64,000 nucleotides of DNA. Source: Fen-671 sp963794745. GTDB taxonomy: Bacteria; Actinomycetota; Acidimicrobiia; Acidimicrobiales; Palsa-688. Positions 27,470 through 36,995 of this stretch are shown in pieces. The notes under the pieces are model-generated. The model was not told the origin of the DNA. It did not search any database and was given only the letters and a program-made list of their open reading frames with translations. The first letter of the stretch is position 1, and each line of letters opens with the position of its first letter. Location: NCBI GenBank assembly GCA_963794745.1, contig CAWCEZ010000012.1:234047-298046 (forward strand), written 5' to 3'. The position numbers and the translations under genes were made by a program.

Positions 27470-28284
27470 TCACGTCGGGCGAACGGACCGGCTGGTCCAA
27501 CGGCCGGCGTCGTGGTGGAGCTCGAGGGGCAACCCAAAGCATTCGCTGAGCGCATTTGCCGTTAGCGACGAAGCAATCGGCCCGGCGACCAGGTTGCTGC
27601 CGGCATGGAGCAACAAAACGTGCGTGAACCCTTCAGGGATCTCCTCTACGTGGTGAGTGACCATCACGATCGGTGCTGGTGACGGTCCCAAGGCCAAGGG
27701 CCGAGGCGCGCCAGCAACCGTTCCCGACCACCCATATCTAGCCCGGCGCAGGGCTCGTCGAGAAGTAGCAGCTCCGGGTCGGTCATAAGGGCGCGTGCCA
27801 GTAGGACCTGTTGGCGCTCTCCCTCTGACAGCACGCCGAAGGGGCGCTCGGCAATATGGCCGAAGCCCGCATCCGAGAGCAGATTTTCGGCCTGAGCCCA
27901 CTCGGCTTCGCTGTACGTGTGCCACCACGGCTCCAAGGCACCGTGCCGAGCGGAGACCACGACTTGTTTGGCCGTCAACCACGGCACCATGACCCGGGCG
28001 ACGCTGGCTGAAACAGTGCTTACCCGTTTGCGCAAGGCTCGCACGTCGGTACGTCCCAAGCGTTGGCCGAGCACTTCCACCGTTCCTCGGGTCGGGTGAA
28101 GGTACCCGGACGCCAGTTGCATCAGCGTCGTCTTGCCGCTTCCGTTCGGGCCTATGACGGCCCAGCGTTGGCCGGCGCTCACCTGCCAGTTGACGCCTCT
28201 CAGGACCGAGGTTGCCTCCCGGTCGAGGTCGACATCTGCGAAGCGCAATGCATGAGATGAGCCGCTTCGATCGTCGAGTGCCAT
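27470..28284 (-). CDS. Orphan ABC transporter ATP-binding protein (one apparent frameshift)
   Basis: About 270 residues when two frames are joined near 27690. Motifs are Walker A GPNGSGKTTL, a Q-loop-like segment, signature LSEGERQQVLLARAL, Walker B LLLLDEPCAGLD and the H-loop VMVTHHVEEIP in the second frame. The frame break lies between the D-loop and the H-loop in a C-rich run. The sequence resembles stand-alone ATPases of the YlmA/ModF kind rather than importer subunits. No permease or binding protein is adjacent, so the substrate is unknown. The ATG at 28284 is well placed. It converges with the Fur gene. Confidence 0.8.
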
Positions 28285-28496
28285 GGCGGACCCCGCTAAC
28301 GCTAGCGCGAGTAGTCAATGCCTCGCCCCGTCCGGGACGCCTACGCGGGGTGCCTGCGGCCGAGGATCCCCGGCTTGCTTTCGTGTAGTGCAAACATATG
28401 AAATATCTTGTAAGTAGCTAATATCGACATAGTCAACCGGAGCGCCCTCCCGTTATCGGTTGGCTCATAGGCCTCCGGGGACGCGACGATGGACAT

Positions 28497-30257
28497 GTGC
28501 CAGGCCTGCTAGCCATCGTTAACGCCTTTTTCGCCCGAGTTTTGGGAGAGCTCCAGCCCGGGGCGGCGCCGGCGATTCGTCCGTCGCAACGGGCCGACCT
28601 GCAAGTGGACGGCGTGCTTGCTCTGGCTCGTGCTCTTGGCCGGCCTCCCCGCGAGGTTGCTGAGGATGTGGTGGCGAGGGCCAAGGAGCTGGGCTTGGAC
28701 AACCTTTGCGAGAACGCTCAGGTGGCTGGCCCAGGGTTTATCAACCTGACCCTGTCGGGCGAGTTCCTGGCCACCGAGTTGCGGGAAATGTTGCTCAGCC
28801 CGGCGACATTAGGCGCGCAGCTCGCAAGCCCCTCAAAGAAAGTGGTTGTTGACTACGCGGCGCCGAACGTCGCAAAACCCATGCATGTCGGCCACCTCCG
28901 CTCGACGATTATCGGCGATTGCCTCGTGAGGCTCTTCGAACTTGTCGGCCACACCGTGGTACGGGAAAACCACGTTGGGGACTGGGGTACGCCCTTCGGG
29001 ATGCTCATCGAGCACCTCGTCGACATCGGCGAAGACGAAGCGGTTCATGAACTGGCGCTTGGGGACTTGGAGCTCTTTTACCAGCAGGCGCGGGCGGCTT
29101 ATGACAGCGATAGCGCCTTTGCCGAGCGGGCAGGCGCCCGAGTCGTGTTATTGCAATCGGGCGATCCCGAGACCCTCCGGCTTTGGCAGTTGATAGTGGG
29201 CCAGAGCCTGAGCTATTTCGACGAGATCTTCGGGCGACTCGGCACCAAGCTCACCCGCCAGGACGTGGTTGGGGAGAGCTTTTACAACCCTCTTTTACCG
29301 GGAGTAGTGGATGACCTCGACAAAATGGGGCTCCTCGTGGACAGCCAGGGCGCCCGCTGCGTCTTCCCGCCCGGCTACACCAACCGCGAAGGGGACCCTC
29401 TCCCGCTTATTGTCCAGAAGTCCGACGGCGGGTATACCTACGCGACGACCGACTTGGCCGCTATTCGCGACCGGGTGGGCCGCCTCGGCATCGAGTGGAT
29501 GGTCTACGTTGTGGGCCTTCCTCAATCGGAGCACTTCGAAATGGTCTTTGCAACGGCCCGGCTCGCTAATTGGCTGCCAGAGGAGGCCCAGGCCGTTCAC
29601 GTCGGTTTCGGCAATGTACTTGGGCCTGACGGCAAGATGTTCCGGACGAGGCACGGTGCCACCATCAAGCTGACTGAGCTCCTCGACGAGGCCACCGATC
29701 GGGCCAGAGCACTGATGGTTGCGCGCGCCGAGCAAATTAGCCAGCCTTTTGAAGGTGATCTCGAGGATATCGCCCACGCGGTAGGCATTGGCGCCGTCAA
29801 GTACGCCGACCTTTCCACGGACCGTGCACGTGACTATCGCTTCGACTGGGACCGGATGCTGGCCTTCGACGGCAACACGGCTCCCTATATCCAGTATGCG
29901 CACGCCCGTGTGCGCAGTATCCTCCGGCGCGCTGGCGCGCCCAGCGAGGGTGGCACCGCCTCGCATGTTGGAGCGGTCCTGGTGCCCAACGAAACGGCCG
30001 AGCGCGACCTGGCCAAACGCCTCCTCGCTTTCGGTGACGCTGTGGCGTCCAGCCTCGAAAGCTACGCCCCGCACAAGCTGTGCGGTTACCTTTTCGAGCT
30101 GGCGAGCACCTTCACGGCCTTCTACGAGAACTGCCCGGTACTCGGGGCGCCCGACCCTGCAACGAGGGCCTCCAGGCTTTCCATGTGCGCGCTTACTGCC
30201 GCCGTGCTCGAAAAAGGCCTTGACCTACTTGGCATCGACGCACCCGAGCGGATGTGA
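28497..30257 (+). CDS. argS: Arginyl-tRNA synthetase
   Basis: A 586-residue class I synthetase, the normal length. The N-terminal tRNA-binding domain includes VDGVLALARALGRPPREVAEDVV. The HIGH motif is in NVAKPMHVGHLRST, and the KMSK region is the degenerate DGKMFRTRHGAT common in ArgRS. The C-terminal DALR-type anticodon domain has NTAPYIQYAHARVRSILRR near its start and ends DLLGIDAPERM. The start is a GTG, with an ATG one base earlier in another frame, so initiation is not certain. The upstream 210 bases hold an AT-rich patch (28395-28430) that may be the promoter. Confidence 0.95.
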   Translation: MPGLLAIVNAFFARVLGELQPGAAPAIRPSQRADLQVDGVLALARALGRPPREVAEDVVARAKELGLDNLCENAQVAGPGFINLTLSGEFLATELREMLLSPATLGAQLASPSKKVVVDYAAPNVAKPMHVGHLRSTIIGDCLVRLFELVGHTVVRENHVGDWGTPFGMLIEHLVDIGEDEAVHELALGDLELFYQQARAAYDSDSAFAERAGARVVLLQSGDPETLRLWQLIVGQSLSYFDEIFGRLGTKLTRQDVVGESFYNPLLPGVVDDLDKMGLLVDSQGARCVFPPGYTNREGDPLPLIVQKSDGGYTYATTDLAAIRDRVGRLGIEWMVYVVGLPQSEHFEMVFATARLANWLPEEAQAVHVGFGNVLGPDGKMFRTRHGATIKLTELLDEATDRARALMVARAEQISQPFEGDLEDIAHAVGIGAVKYADLSTDRARDYRFDWDRMLAFDGNTAPYIQYAHARVRSILRRAGAPSEGGTASHVGAVLVPNETAERDLAKRLLAFGDAVASSLESYAPHKLCGYLFELASTFTAFYENCPVLGAPDPATRASRLSMCALTAAVLEKGLDLLGIDAPERM

Positions 30258-30436
30258 GCGGCTGTTTGGGGCAGGGTTGCCGCTGCCGGGAGCCAGGGAG
30301 TGTGCCCGGGTGGGCCCCGACGAAAACGACGTAGTTACCGTCTCTTCCGTATCTTCCATTAGTGCCGCCGAAAAGTAGGCAAGGCCAACTCTCTGGGTAG
30401 CGTTCTTGCGTCCGTCTGGCACAAGGGCCACGGACA

Positions 30437-30889
30437 GTGGTCGAAATGGCGACGGAGATGAGGACGATGCGGGAGGTGGCTACGACGGAACGACCTTGGA
30501 CCAGCGGGTTTGGCCGCCTCGCGGCGGCGCTCGCCCTCCTTGCAGTCAGCATCCTGGCTTGGCCTACCATCGTGTCAGCGGCTCCGGGGCCGCGTGCCGG
30601 CGGCGGCGGGCTTGCCGCGACGGTACCGACGGTTGCGCGCGAGGGGTCGTCCGCGCTGGCCAGCAAGGCCCCGCCCGGGGAGCGGTTGATCGACGGCCAG
30701 AACGTCATCTCCGTCGGTGAGCCGTGGCTTCGCGGCTCGCCGGACGCGTCGACTAGCCAGGGCGTGCCGTTCGCGCTTGGAGCCTTGGTGCTGATCTTTG
30801 TCCTCGCTCAGTGGCTGATCGATAGAAGGGACCCGAAGTTTGTCGAAGCTCCTGCTAAAAGACACGAAGATTCAATCGGCTTTGAGTGA
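30437..30889 (+). CDS. Small membrane protein upstream of a diguanylate cyclase
   Basis: Up to 150 residues. An N-terminal hydrophobic span (LAAALALLAVSILAWPTIVSA) looks like a signal peptide or anchor, followed by a Gly/Ala/Pro-rich external stretch. A second span, GVPFALGALVLIFVLAQWL, ends in a short basic-acidic tail. I do not recognise the family. Its 3' end overlaps the start of the diguanylate cyclase gene by about 50 bases, so the two are translationally coupled. The small protein is a candidate partner or sensor subunit. The real start may be one of several ATGs within the first 15 codons. Confidence 0.6.
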   Translation: MVEMATEMRTMREVATTERPWTSGFGRLAAALALLAVSILAWPTIVSAAPGPRAGGGGLAATVPTVAREGSSALASKAPPGERLIDGQNVISVGEPWLRGSPDASTSQGVPFALGALVLIFVLAQWLIDRRDPKFVEAPAKRHEDSIGFE

Positions 30890-32886
30890 CCCGGTAGCGG
30901 CGGGCGCCGAACAGGTCAAGGCGAGCCAACACGGCCTCGCCAATGCCGAGCACACGAGCTTGGACCAGCGTCTGGGCGCGTTGCAGGTGGTGCGCCTGGT
31001 GATCGTCGCCCTTGTTTGCGCGGCGGCTGCATCCTTCCCCACTCAGCTCGGCCTGCGTTTGCTCCAGGTCCTACCGCTTAGCGCTGCCTACTTGGGGCTC
31101 TGCCTTGCCGGGCAACTGGCCGACCACCTCACGGCGAAGGCACCGCCTGAGCGGCGCGAGGCACGGAGATCGGGCGCGCCTGTCCAACAGATGCTGTTGC
31201 CAGTGGACTCGGCCTACCTCGCGTTGTTGATGGTGCCAGCCGGTCCGGCCCAGAGCTTTTTCGTGTTGCTCTTTACGGTGCAGCTCATCGCCGTCACGCT
31301 GCTGGCAAGCCCGCGTACGGGGGTGCGCCTTGCTATGTGGGACTCGGCCCTCCTGCTGGCGATCTCGGTACTGCAACTGGGCGGCCCGGTCGGAAAACTG
31401 CTCGGAACTCCTCAGGTTGTCAACCCGAGCTCAGGCGCGGTCGCCCTGCGCATTGTCGGCTTTTGGGCGGTCGCGCTCAGCACGGCTTACTTCTCGTCGG
31501 TCAGCGAACGTGAGCTGCGCCGCTCCAAAGCCCAGCTCGACGCGCTCACAAAGATGGCCTCTGAGATGGAGAAGTCGATGGAGGCGAGCTGCGGAGCCGA
31601 GGAAATAGTGGCCATTTTGCTGAGGAGCGTCGCCCCCGCGTTCGCTTTCAAGCGCGTTGCGATCGTGTGGGAAACAAAGGGCCGGGTCGTCACTGCCAAA
31701 TTTGCCCTTGGCGATGCCGAGGTTTCTCCGGTCCAAGCGGCACCTCCGGGGAGGGAGGGTAAGCGGGCGCTGAACGGCGAGGTAGCGTCGCCGCGCCCTT
31801 GCGAACAACGCGCCAGTGCTGGTGCACAGGCTTTCGCCCGAGGCGGACCCTGCTCTCGACGAGATAGTGCCGGCAGGCACCAACCTGATCGTCATACCCC
31901 TTAGAGCCGGTCACGACCGCCTCGGCCTCCTGCTGGCCGAAGCCGGGCCTCCCTTTGCCAGGCGTGTGAGCCGGCGCTCGCTCGACATGTTGAACCGTTT
32001 TGCGGTCCACGCCGCCTTGACGATCAATAACGCCCACCTCCAGGCCGAGGTAGCGAGGCTCGCGTCGTCGGACGCCCTCACGGGCTTGGCGAACCGCCGC
32101 CAGCTCGACTTTGCCCTCGGCAGAGAAGTGGCACGCACGGTGCGCACGAAAGAGCCATTGTCGGTAGCCCTTATCGACATCGACCACTTCAAGGACGTCA
32201 ACGACACGCTCGGGCACGTGGCGGGCGACGAAGTTCTTCGGGAGGTTGCCGGCGCGTTGGCACGCAGCGTGCGCGACGTCGACTTGGTGTCCCGCTACGG
32301 CGGCGAGGAGTTCGCCATTGTGCTCCCCAACTGCGCGAGCGCAGGAGCATTGGTGGTCATCGAGAGGGTGAGGGCCGCCGTGGCTGGTCTTGGCGGCGTG
32401 GCCAGGGTGACCGTCAGTGCTGGTATTGCGACCGCAGCTGGGGAAGGCGCTGACGGCGACAGCCTCATTGCGGCCGCTGACGAGGCTCTCTACGAGTCCA
32501 AACGGGCCGGGCGGGACCGTGCCACGCTTGCTTTCGACGACGAGCCGGTACTGCTGCTGCCTTCGCTGACAGTTCCAGAGGCAGTACTGACAGTTCCGGA
32601 GGCAGTAGCCGCTGCCGCGGTTCCTAGCTCGGCTTCGGAGGCCGCCCCGAACCAGCCACGGCCGCCCCGTAACGCGCGTCGCCGCCAGCGCAGTGCCCTA
32701 GTCCAGGGCGCTGTTCAGACGGGCAGCCAGCCCGGCCGCGACCGCCTCACTCTCGTAGACATGGCGGGGCCAAAGGAAGCCCCTCAGGCCGTCGCCGGCG
32801 CGTCGGGGGACGACGTGCAGGTGCACGTGGGGCACGCTCTGGCTGACGGTTTCGTTCAGAGCGAAGAAGGCTCCGTGTGCCCCTAG
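30840..32886 (+). CDS. Membrane-bound diguanylate cyclase (apparent frameshifts)
   Basis: An N-terminal block of about five or six hydrophobic segments (VVRLVIVALVCAAAASF, LLMVPAGPAQSFFVLLFTVQ) is followed by a GAF-like region and a GGDEF domain. The GGDEF domain contains DALTGLANRRQLDFALGREV, DIDHFKDVNDTLGH and the active-site variant SRYGGEEFAIVL, so it should make c-di-GMP. A break near 31795 sits in a CCC run. The C-terminal tail has a 21-base tandem repeat (TVPEAV twice). The tail reads antisense across the HIT gene to 32886, but a +1 shift near 32690 would end it at 32701, which is more plausible. Confidence 0.85.
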
Positions 32887-33135
32887 AGCGGTCCTTTGGG
32901 CGGCCGCCACGCGCCGGCCGAGGCTCAACATTGGCCCGAGGAGGTTCTCAGGAGTCTCGGCAAGGTTGGCATAGTGGACCAGCGGCACGACGAGAGTGTG
33001 CCCGTCGAACACGGGCCGGTAATCCAGGAACGCGATGAACAGGTCGTCCTGAAAGACCACGTGGGCGGGGACCTCACCGTCGATGATCTGGTCGAAAATG
33101 CACTTTGCCGTGGCCTCGAGATTACGCTTTGTCTC
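32698..33135 (-). CDS. HIT-family nucleotide hydrolase
   Basis: About 135-145 residues. Starts with CIFDQIIDGEVPAHVVFQDD, contains GHTLVVPLVHYANLAETPE and the catalytic histidine triad QSVPHVHLHVV, and ends with a mature-looking Leu/Ala helix. HIT proteins hydrolyse AMP-linked dinucleotides or nucleoside conjugates. No ATG, GTG or TTG lies just upstream in frame. The open frame continues far upstream, but that part is antisense to DUF3151, so the start is unresolved and the upper boundary is approximate. An indel between 33100 and 33140 would explain it. It is a different subfamily from the HIT gene at 53444. Confidence 0.75.
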   Translation of the reverse strand, partial: ETKRNLEATAKCIFDQIIDGEVPAHVVFQDDLFIAFLDYRPVFDGHTLVVPLVHYANLAETPENLLGPMLSLGRRVAAAQRTALGAHGAFFALNETVSQSVPHVHLHVVPRRAGDGLRGFLWPRHVYESEAVAAGLAARLNSALD

Positions 33136-33138
33136 GAT

Positions 33139-33564
33139 ATGGCTGAAATCCCCCTTGGTACCGCTCCTCCTGAGACCGTGCTCCCAGGCCCACCTCCCGG
33201 CGCTGAGGAGGCTCTTTCGGAGGCAATGTCGCCGGCCGCCCCACCCGGCGCGCTCCTGGCGGTGGCCGGTCGTTGGCCCCGGTACATGGCCGCTTGGGCG
33301 ACGCTCTCCGAGCAGTGCGACGTGCCCGTCACGGCTTATGCCTACGCTCGGACCGGTTACCACCGAGGCTTGGACGCACTGCGGGCGGCGGGATGGCGGG
33401 GATCGGGTTACGTTCGCTGGCGGAACCCGTCCAACAGGGGCTTCTTGCGGTGCGTGGAAGGTCTCCGCCGCAGAGCAGGCGAGATCGGCGAACAAGACGA
33501 GGAGCAGCGCTGCGCGGTGTTCCTCAAGCAGCTGGACCCCGACTGGGACAGACGGGAAGGCTGA
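33139..33564 (+). CDS. DUF3151 family protein
   Basis: 141 residues from the ATG at 33139. The family core AYAYARTGYHRGLDALRAAG is followed by GWRGSGYVRWRNPSNRGFLRC without gaps, and the protein ends with a Glu-rich helix and FLKQLDPDWD. DUF3151 is a small soluble family largely confined to Actinobacteria, with no assigned function. It starts divergently from the HIT gene at almost zero distance and is followed after 27 bases by the flavin reductase gene, so DUF3151 and the reductase may form an operon. Confidence 0.85.
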   Translation: MAEIPLGTAPPETVLPGPPPGAEEALSEAMSPAAPPGALLAVAGRWPRYMAAWATLSEQCDVPVTAYAYARTGYHRGLDALRAAGWRGSGYVRWRNPSNRGFLRCVEGLRRRAGEIGEQDEEQRCAVFLKQLDPDWDRREG

Positions 33565-33591
33565 ACCTTGCCGCGGGGCCCGGGCCTCTAG

Positions 33592-34125
33592 GTGGCCGGC
33601 CAACTCGTAGGACCGTTCCCGCCCGGCAGTGACCCGGACGCTTATGACCGGTTGCGCCGGCGAGTCCTCTGGCGGATGCCGGCAGGTATCTACCTGCTGG
33701 GCAGCGCTGCAAATGGTCGCCGCAACCTGATGACCCACAACCTGGCAGTCCAGGTCGCGACGGAGCCCAAGTTGCTCGCCGTGTCGGTGCGCGTCGACGC
33801 GTTGACTCACGAGCTGGTCCGGGAGGGCCGCGTGTTCAGCCTGTGTTTCCTGAAGAGGCAGGACAGGGCGCTCGTGAGGGGGTTCACAAAGCCTGCGCAG
33901 GAGGGCCCGGAGCCGGGGATGCTCGGAGGTGCCGAAGTCCGGGTGGGCTCGACGGGTGCACCAGTCCTAGCCCAAGCCGCAGCGTGGTTGGAGTGCGAGG
34001 TGCGCGACGAGCTTGCGCTGGGCGACCACACGCTTTTTATCGGCGAAGTTGTCGACTGCGCGGCACCGGACGAGGGCGCCGAGTTGCTCCGCATGGAGGA
34101 CACCCGGCTCAACTACGGCGGCTAG
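33592..34125 (+). CDS. Flavin reductase-like FMN-binding protein
   Basis: A 177-residue split-barrel FMN-binding protein. MPAGIYLLGSAANGRRNLMT is followed by the flavin-contacting segment and SVRVDALTHELVREGRVFSL, the usual pattern of flavin reductase-like proteins that reduce FMN with NAD(P)H or bind it. The mid region ECEVRDELALGDHTLFIGEV is typical of the family. Start GTG. It probably acts as the reductase partner of a monooxygenase or as a general flavoprotein, but no monooxygenase is encoded nearby. Confidence 0.82.
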   Translation: MAGQLVGPFPPGSDPDAYDRLRRRVLWRMPAGIYLLGSAANGRRNLMTHNLAVQVATEPKLLAVSVRVDALTHELVREGRVFSLCFLKRQDRALVRGFTKPAQEGPEPGMLGGAEVRVGSTGAPVLAQAAAWLECEVRDELALGDHTLFIGEVVDCAAPDEGAELLRMEDTRLNYGG

Positions 34126-34233
34126 TTCCATAGCAAGAAACGCAAGTTTTGCTCTGTGGCGTTGCCGCGAAAAACGCGGAAATCCGAGGTCACGGCCAAA
34201 ATGAAATAGATCTGTCGGGTCAAGGCGGCGCCA

Positions 34234-35040
34234 TTGCCGGTAAGCTTTTGGATCGTGGCCACACCCGCAGCTGCTACCACCGGCTGCGACGAAACAACGG
34301 ACCGCCGTCGCCAGGTCCGCCAAGCTCTCGTCACCTATCACGAGTCGCGCGACGGTGCTGCGCTCAACTTCATCGTCAACTCCTACCAGGGCTTGGCCTA
34401 CTCGCTTGCGAGCCGCTTCGCACAACGCGGCGAAGATGTCGAGGACCTCAACCAGGTGGCGCTCATAGGCCTGCTAAAGGCCATCGAGCGCTACGACCCC
34501 TCGCGTGGGACCGAGCTGACAACGTTCGCGACCGCCACGATCCTCGGCGAGCTGAAGCGCCATCTCCGTGACAGGGGCTGGTGGGTGAGGCCGCCCCGGC
34601 GGGTGCACGACCTGTACATCAGTACTCAACAGGCGATCGACGACCTGACACAGCGCTATGGGAGGTCACCCACGGTCTCCGAAGTGGCTCACTACATCGG
34701 CTCTCCGGTCGAGGAAGTCGTTGAGGCGCTCGACGCAGGCGGCCTGCGCAACAGCGCCCCCCTCGACACGATCGGCGCCTCCGGCGACGACGTGTACGTG
34801 AGCCGCAAGCTCGGGGTCAAGGACGCTGGCTTGGCAGAGGTCGAGGGGCGGTTGCTCTTGAGCCCGCTGTTGGCCCGGCTTCCCGAGCGGGACCGCTTGA
34901 TCATCAACCTTCGCTTTGTCGCCGGTTGGTCACAGACCCAGATCGGGGCTCTTGTGGGCGCCAGTCAGATGCAGGTGTCGCGGATGTTGGCGCGCAGCCT
35001 TGCCCAGCTCCGCGCTTGGTCGGAGCCAGAGAGCCTGTAG
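34234..35040 (+). CDS. RNA polymerase sigma factor, SigB/SigF-like
   Basis: A 268-residue group 3 sigma-70 factor. Region 2 (SRFAQRGEDVEDLNQVALIGLLKA, then YDPSRGTELTTFATATILGEL) binds the -10 element. Region 3 (RRVHDLYISTQQAIDDL) and region 4 (LPERDRLIINLRFVAGWSQTQ, with helix-turn-helix GASQMQVSRMLARSLAQL) follow. This is the arrangement of stress or development sigma factors such as SigB, SigF or WhiG. No anti-sigma or anti-anti-sigma gene is adjacent. Start is a TTG, or a GTG 21 bases later. Its stop is directly followed by the likely start of RNase D. Confidence 0.9.
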   Translation: MPVSFWIVATPAAATTGCDETTDRRRQVRQALVTYHESRDGAALNFIVNSYQGLAYSLASRFAQRGEDVEDLNQVALIGLLKAIERYDPSRGTELTTFATATILGELKRHLRDRGWWVRPPRRVHDLYISTQQAIDDLTQRYGRSPTVSEVAHYIGSPVEEVVEALDAGGLRNSAPLDTIGASGDDVYVSRKLGVKDAGLAEVEGRLLLSPLLARLPERDRLIINLRFVAGWSQTQIGALVGASQMQVSRMLARSLAQLRAWSEPESL

Positions 35041-36314
35041 GTGGCGTCCGCAGGGCAACGGCTGCGAACGACTGAGCAGGCAAGCACCGGCGGGGCCCTG
35101 AGGCCGATCGGCCTCCCGAGATCGTTACGACTGAAAGTGGCCTGGAGAGCCTCGTCGAGGAACTCAGCGAGGTACCGCGGTACGCCCTTGACACCGAGTT
35201 CCACCGGGAGAGGACGTACTGGCCGCGCCTTGCGTTGGTCCAAGTGGCTTGGCGAAGCCAGCCCGAGGGCTACGGGCGGGTCGTCTTAGTCGACCCGCTT
35301 GCCGTTGACCCCGCCCCTTTGGCGAAGGTCCTCGGTGGCCCTGGTGTGATGGTCGCTCATGCGGCGAGCCAAGACCTCGAGGTATTGGCGCGCGCCTGCC
35401 AGTTGTTGCCCGGGACGTTGTTCGACACACAGGTGGCAGCAGGCTTTCTCGGTTACGGGTCCGCGTCGCTCGCGTCGCTTGTCGAGCGTTTCCTTGGTTC
35501 CCGCCTTGCCAAGGGCGACCGGCTCACCGATTGGAGCAGGCGGCCCCTGACTGCTTCCCAGGTTGCATACGCGGGGTCCGACGTCGCCTATTTGCTGGAC
35601 CTTGCGGACGTCATTTCCGAGCAGCTAAACCTGCGCGGCCGCCTGAGTTGGGCAGAAGAGGAGTGCACGACCCTTTTTGCCCGCCCCCTCAGCCCGACCG
35701 AGCCCTTGGAGGCCTGGTGGAAGCTTCGCGACAACCGTCAGCTCCAGGGGGTCTCAAGGGCGATTGCGCAGGAGGTGGCTGCTTGGCGTGAGGGCAAGGC
35801 CAGAGCGCTCGACGTCCAGCCGCGCATGGTGCTCCCCGACCTCGCGCTTCTTTCGATCGCGCATTCGCCGCCGGTCAGCATCTCGGCGTTGCGCGAGACC
35901 AGGGGCATCGACGTCCGCCACCTTAGGGCCGGGGCCGAGCAGGAGATCATGGCCGCCGTCGAGGCTGGCAAGGCGCTTCCTCCGGGTGCATTGCACGTAG
36001 CCCAGACCGAACAAGTGAGCAAGGAGCTGCGCCCCGCCGTCTCGCTAGCCTCGGCCTGGGTCGCCCAGTTGAGCCGCGACGAGGACGTCGATGCGGCGTT
36101 GCTCGCCACCCGCACCGACATCGTCGACTTCCTATCGGGCAAGGCGGGTGCCCGGCTCGGGGAAGGCTGGAGGGCGGGCCTGGTCGGGGTGCCACTGCGA
36201 CGGCTCGCTAACGGCGAAGCCTCCCTTGCCTTGGACGGGCATGGACGGCTGCTCCTCGAGGACCGCCCCGTCGTGGGTGCCGGCGGGCCTGTTGCCGGCG
36301 GGGCGAGGTCTTAG
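35041..36314 (+). CDS. rnd: Ribonuclease D-like 3'-5' exonuclease with HRDC domain (apparent frameshift near start)
   Basis: About 420 residues if read from the GTG at 35041, directly after the sigma-factor stop, with a one-base shift near 35120 in a CCC run. The second frame gives LESLVEELSEVPRYALDTEF (first DEDD residues Asp and Glu), MVAHAASQDLEVLARACQ (second Asp) and AYAGSDVAYLLDL (Tyr and last Asp), then a C-terminal HRDC-like helical region. The enzyme trims 3' ends of structured RNA, including tRNA precursors. Without the shift there is no usable start before a TTG at 35235, which would remove the first catalytic residues. Confidence 0.82.
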
Positions 36315-36541
36315 CTGCGAGCGCTCTCGGGCCGCAGGTCGATCTGCAGGGTAAGGATCCCGTTTTCCAATGTCGCGGTGGCGTCGCCGATCATGGCGTA
36401 GTCCATGTAATCGGTCTTTGCCTGGTCCATGAAGCGCTTCCGCTCCGGGCCCTCGAGAGGGGGCAGGCCCCGCTGGCGCACGGCTCGCGCACGTTCCCGG
36501 AAGCGGTTCAGCATGGCATCGGTGTCGAGCTCTTGGGCCAT
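36311..36541 (-). CDS. Small conserved actinobacterial protein, unknown function
   Basis: 76 residues from the ATG at 36541. It begins with a basic helix (LNRFRERARAVRQRGLPPLE) and continues with FMDQAKTDYMDYAMIGDATA, then a beta-hairpin-like end (LENGILTLQIDLRPE). I have a general impression that this pattern is conserved in Acidimicrobiia-type genomes, but no function is known to me. Its stop overlaps the RNase D stop tail to tail. Confidence 0.65.
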   Translation of the reverse strand: MAQELDTDAMLNRFRERARAVRQRGLPPLEGPERKRFMDQAKTDYMDYAMIGDATATLENGILTLQIDLRPESARS

Positions 36542-36640
36542 CCGCCCATCGTACGGGGACCGGGAGCACTGCCACCTTCTCGGCGGAGATGGCTGTAAGC
36601 TTTCCTCTCGTACTAGCACGTCTCGGCTTGGGAGTTCATC

Positions 36641-36865
36641 GTGAAAAAGGGACGTCATCGCCGCTTCGAAGAGGCGCGTGATTTGAAGCGTGCCGTGAAG
36701 ACGGTCGAGGCAGAGGTCGAACCATGCGCTGAGTGCGGCGCTGATCCGGGCAAGGAGCATGCCTCCTGGTGCCTGGCGATGGAAGACGACGAGTACGACG
36801 ACGAGGACGAGGACGAGGAAGCGCTCGACGAGAGCGACAGCCCCGGTTCCGACGTCCGCAACTGA
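36641..36865 (+). CDS. Small Cys-cluster protein with acidic tail
   Basis: 74 residues from the GTG at 36641, preceded by GGGAG at good spacing. A basic N-terminus (KKGRHRRFEEARDLKRAVK) is followed by a possible metal site, CAECGADPGKEHASWC with His between the Cys, then a run of Asp/Glu (DDEYDDEDEDEEALDE). Oppositely charged ends and a CxxC knuckle suggest a nucleic-acid- or ribosome-associated factor, but this is inference. It lies 130 bases upstream of ileS on the same strand. Confidence 0.6.
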   Translation: MKKGRHRRFEEARDLKRAVKTVEAEVEPCAECGADPGKEHASWCLAMEDDEYDDEDEDEEALDESDSPGSDVRN

Positions 36866-36995
36866 CATCCGGCCCCGCAACTGACCGCTAGCGACCCCTG
36901 CGCCCCGCTACCCAGCGCGCGACGACGGCGACCTGGCAAGGCGTGGCCGACAATTGCTCCGAGGGGCGCCGAGCGCGGTCCCATAGCATGGTGAT

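Noticed and set aside
30258..30436. c-di-GMP (GEMM) riboswitch before the diguanylate cyclase operon
   Set aside because: Some short matches (GAAA turn, GGCAAGGCC) occur but the tetraloop receptor and full core are missing.
32566..32607. 21-base tandem repeat in the cyclase tail
   Set aside because: Only two copies within a low-complexity Pro/Val/Ala linker; noted in the gene entry but not informative on its own.
36866..36995. T-box leader for ileS
   Set aside because: No T-box consensus or specifier-loop arrangement could be recognised in this 130-base gap.
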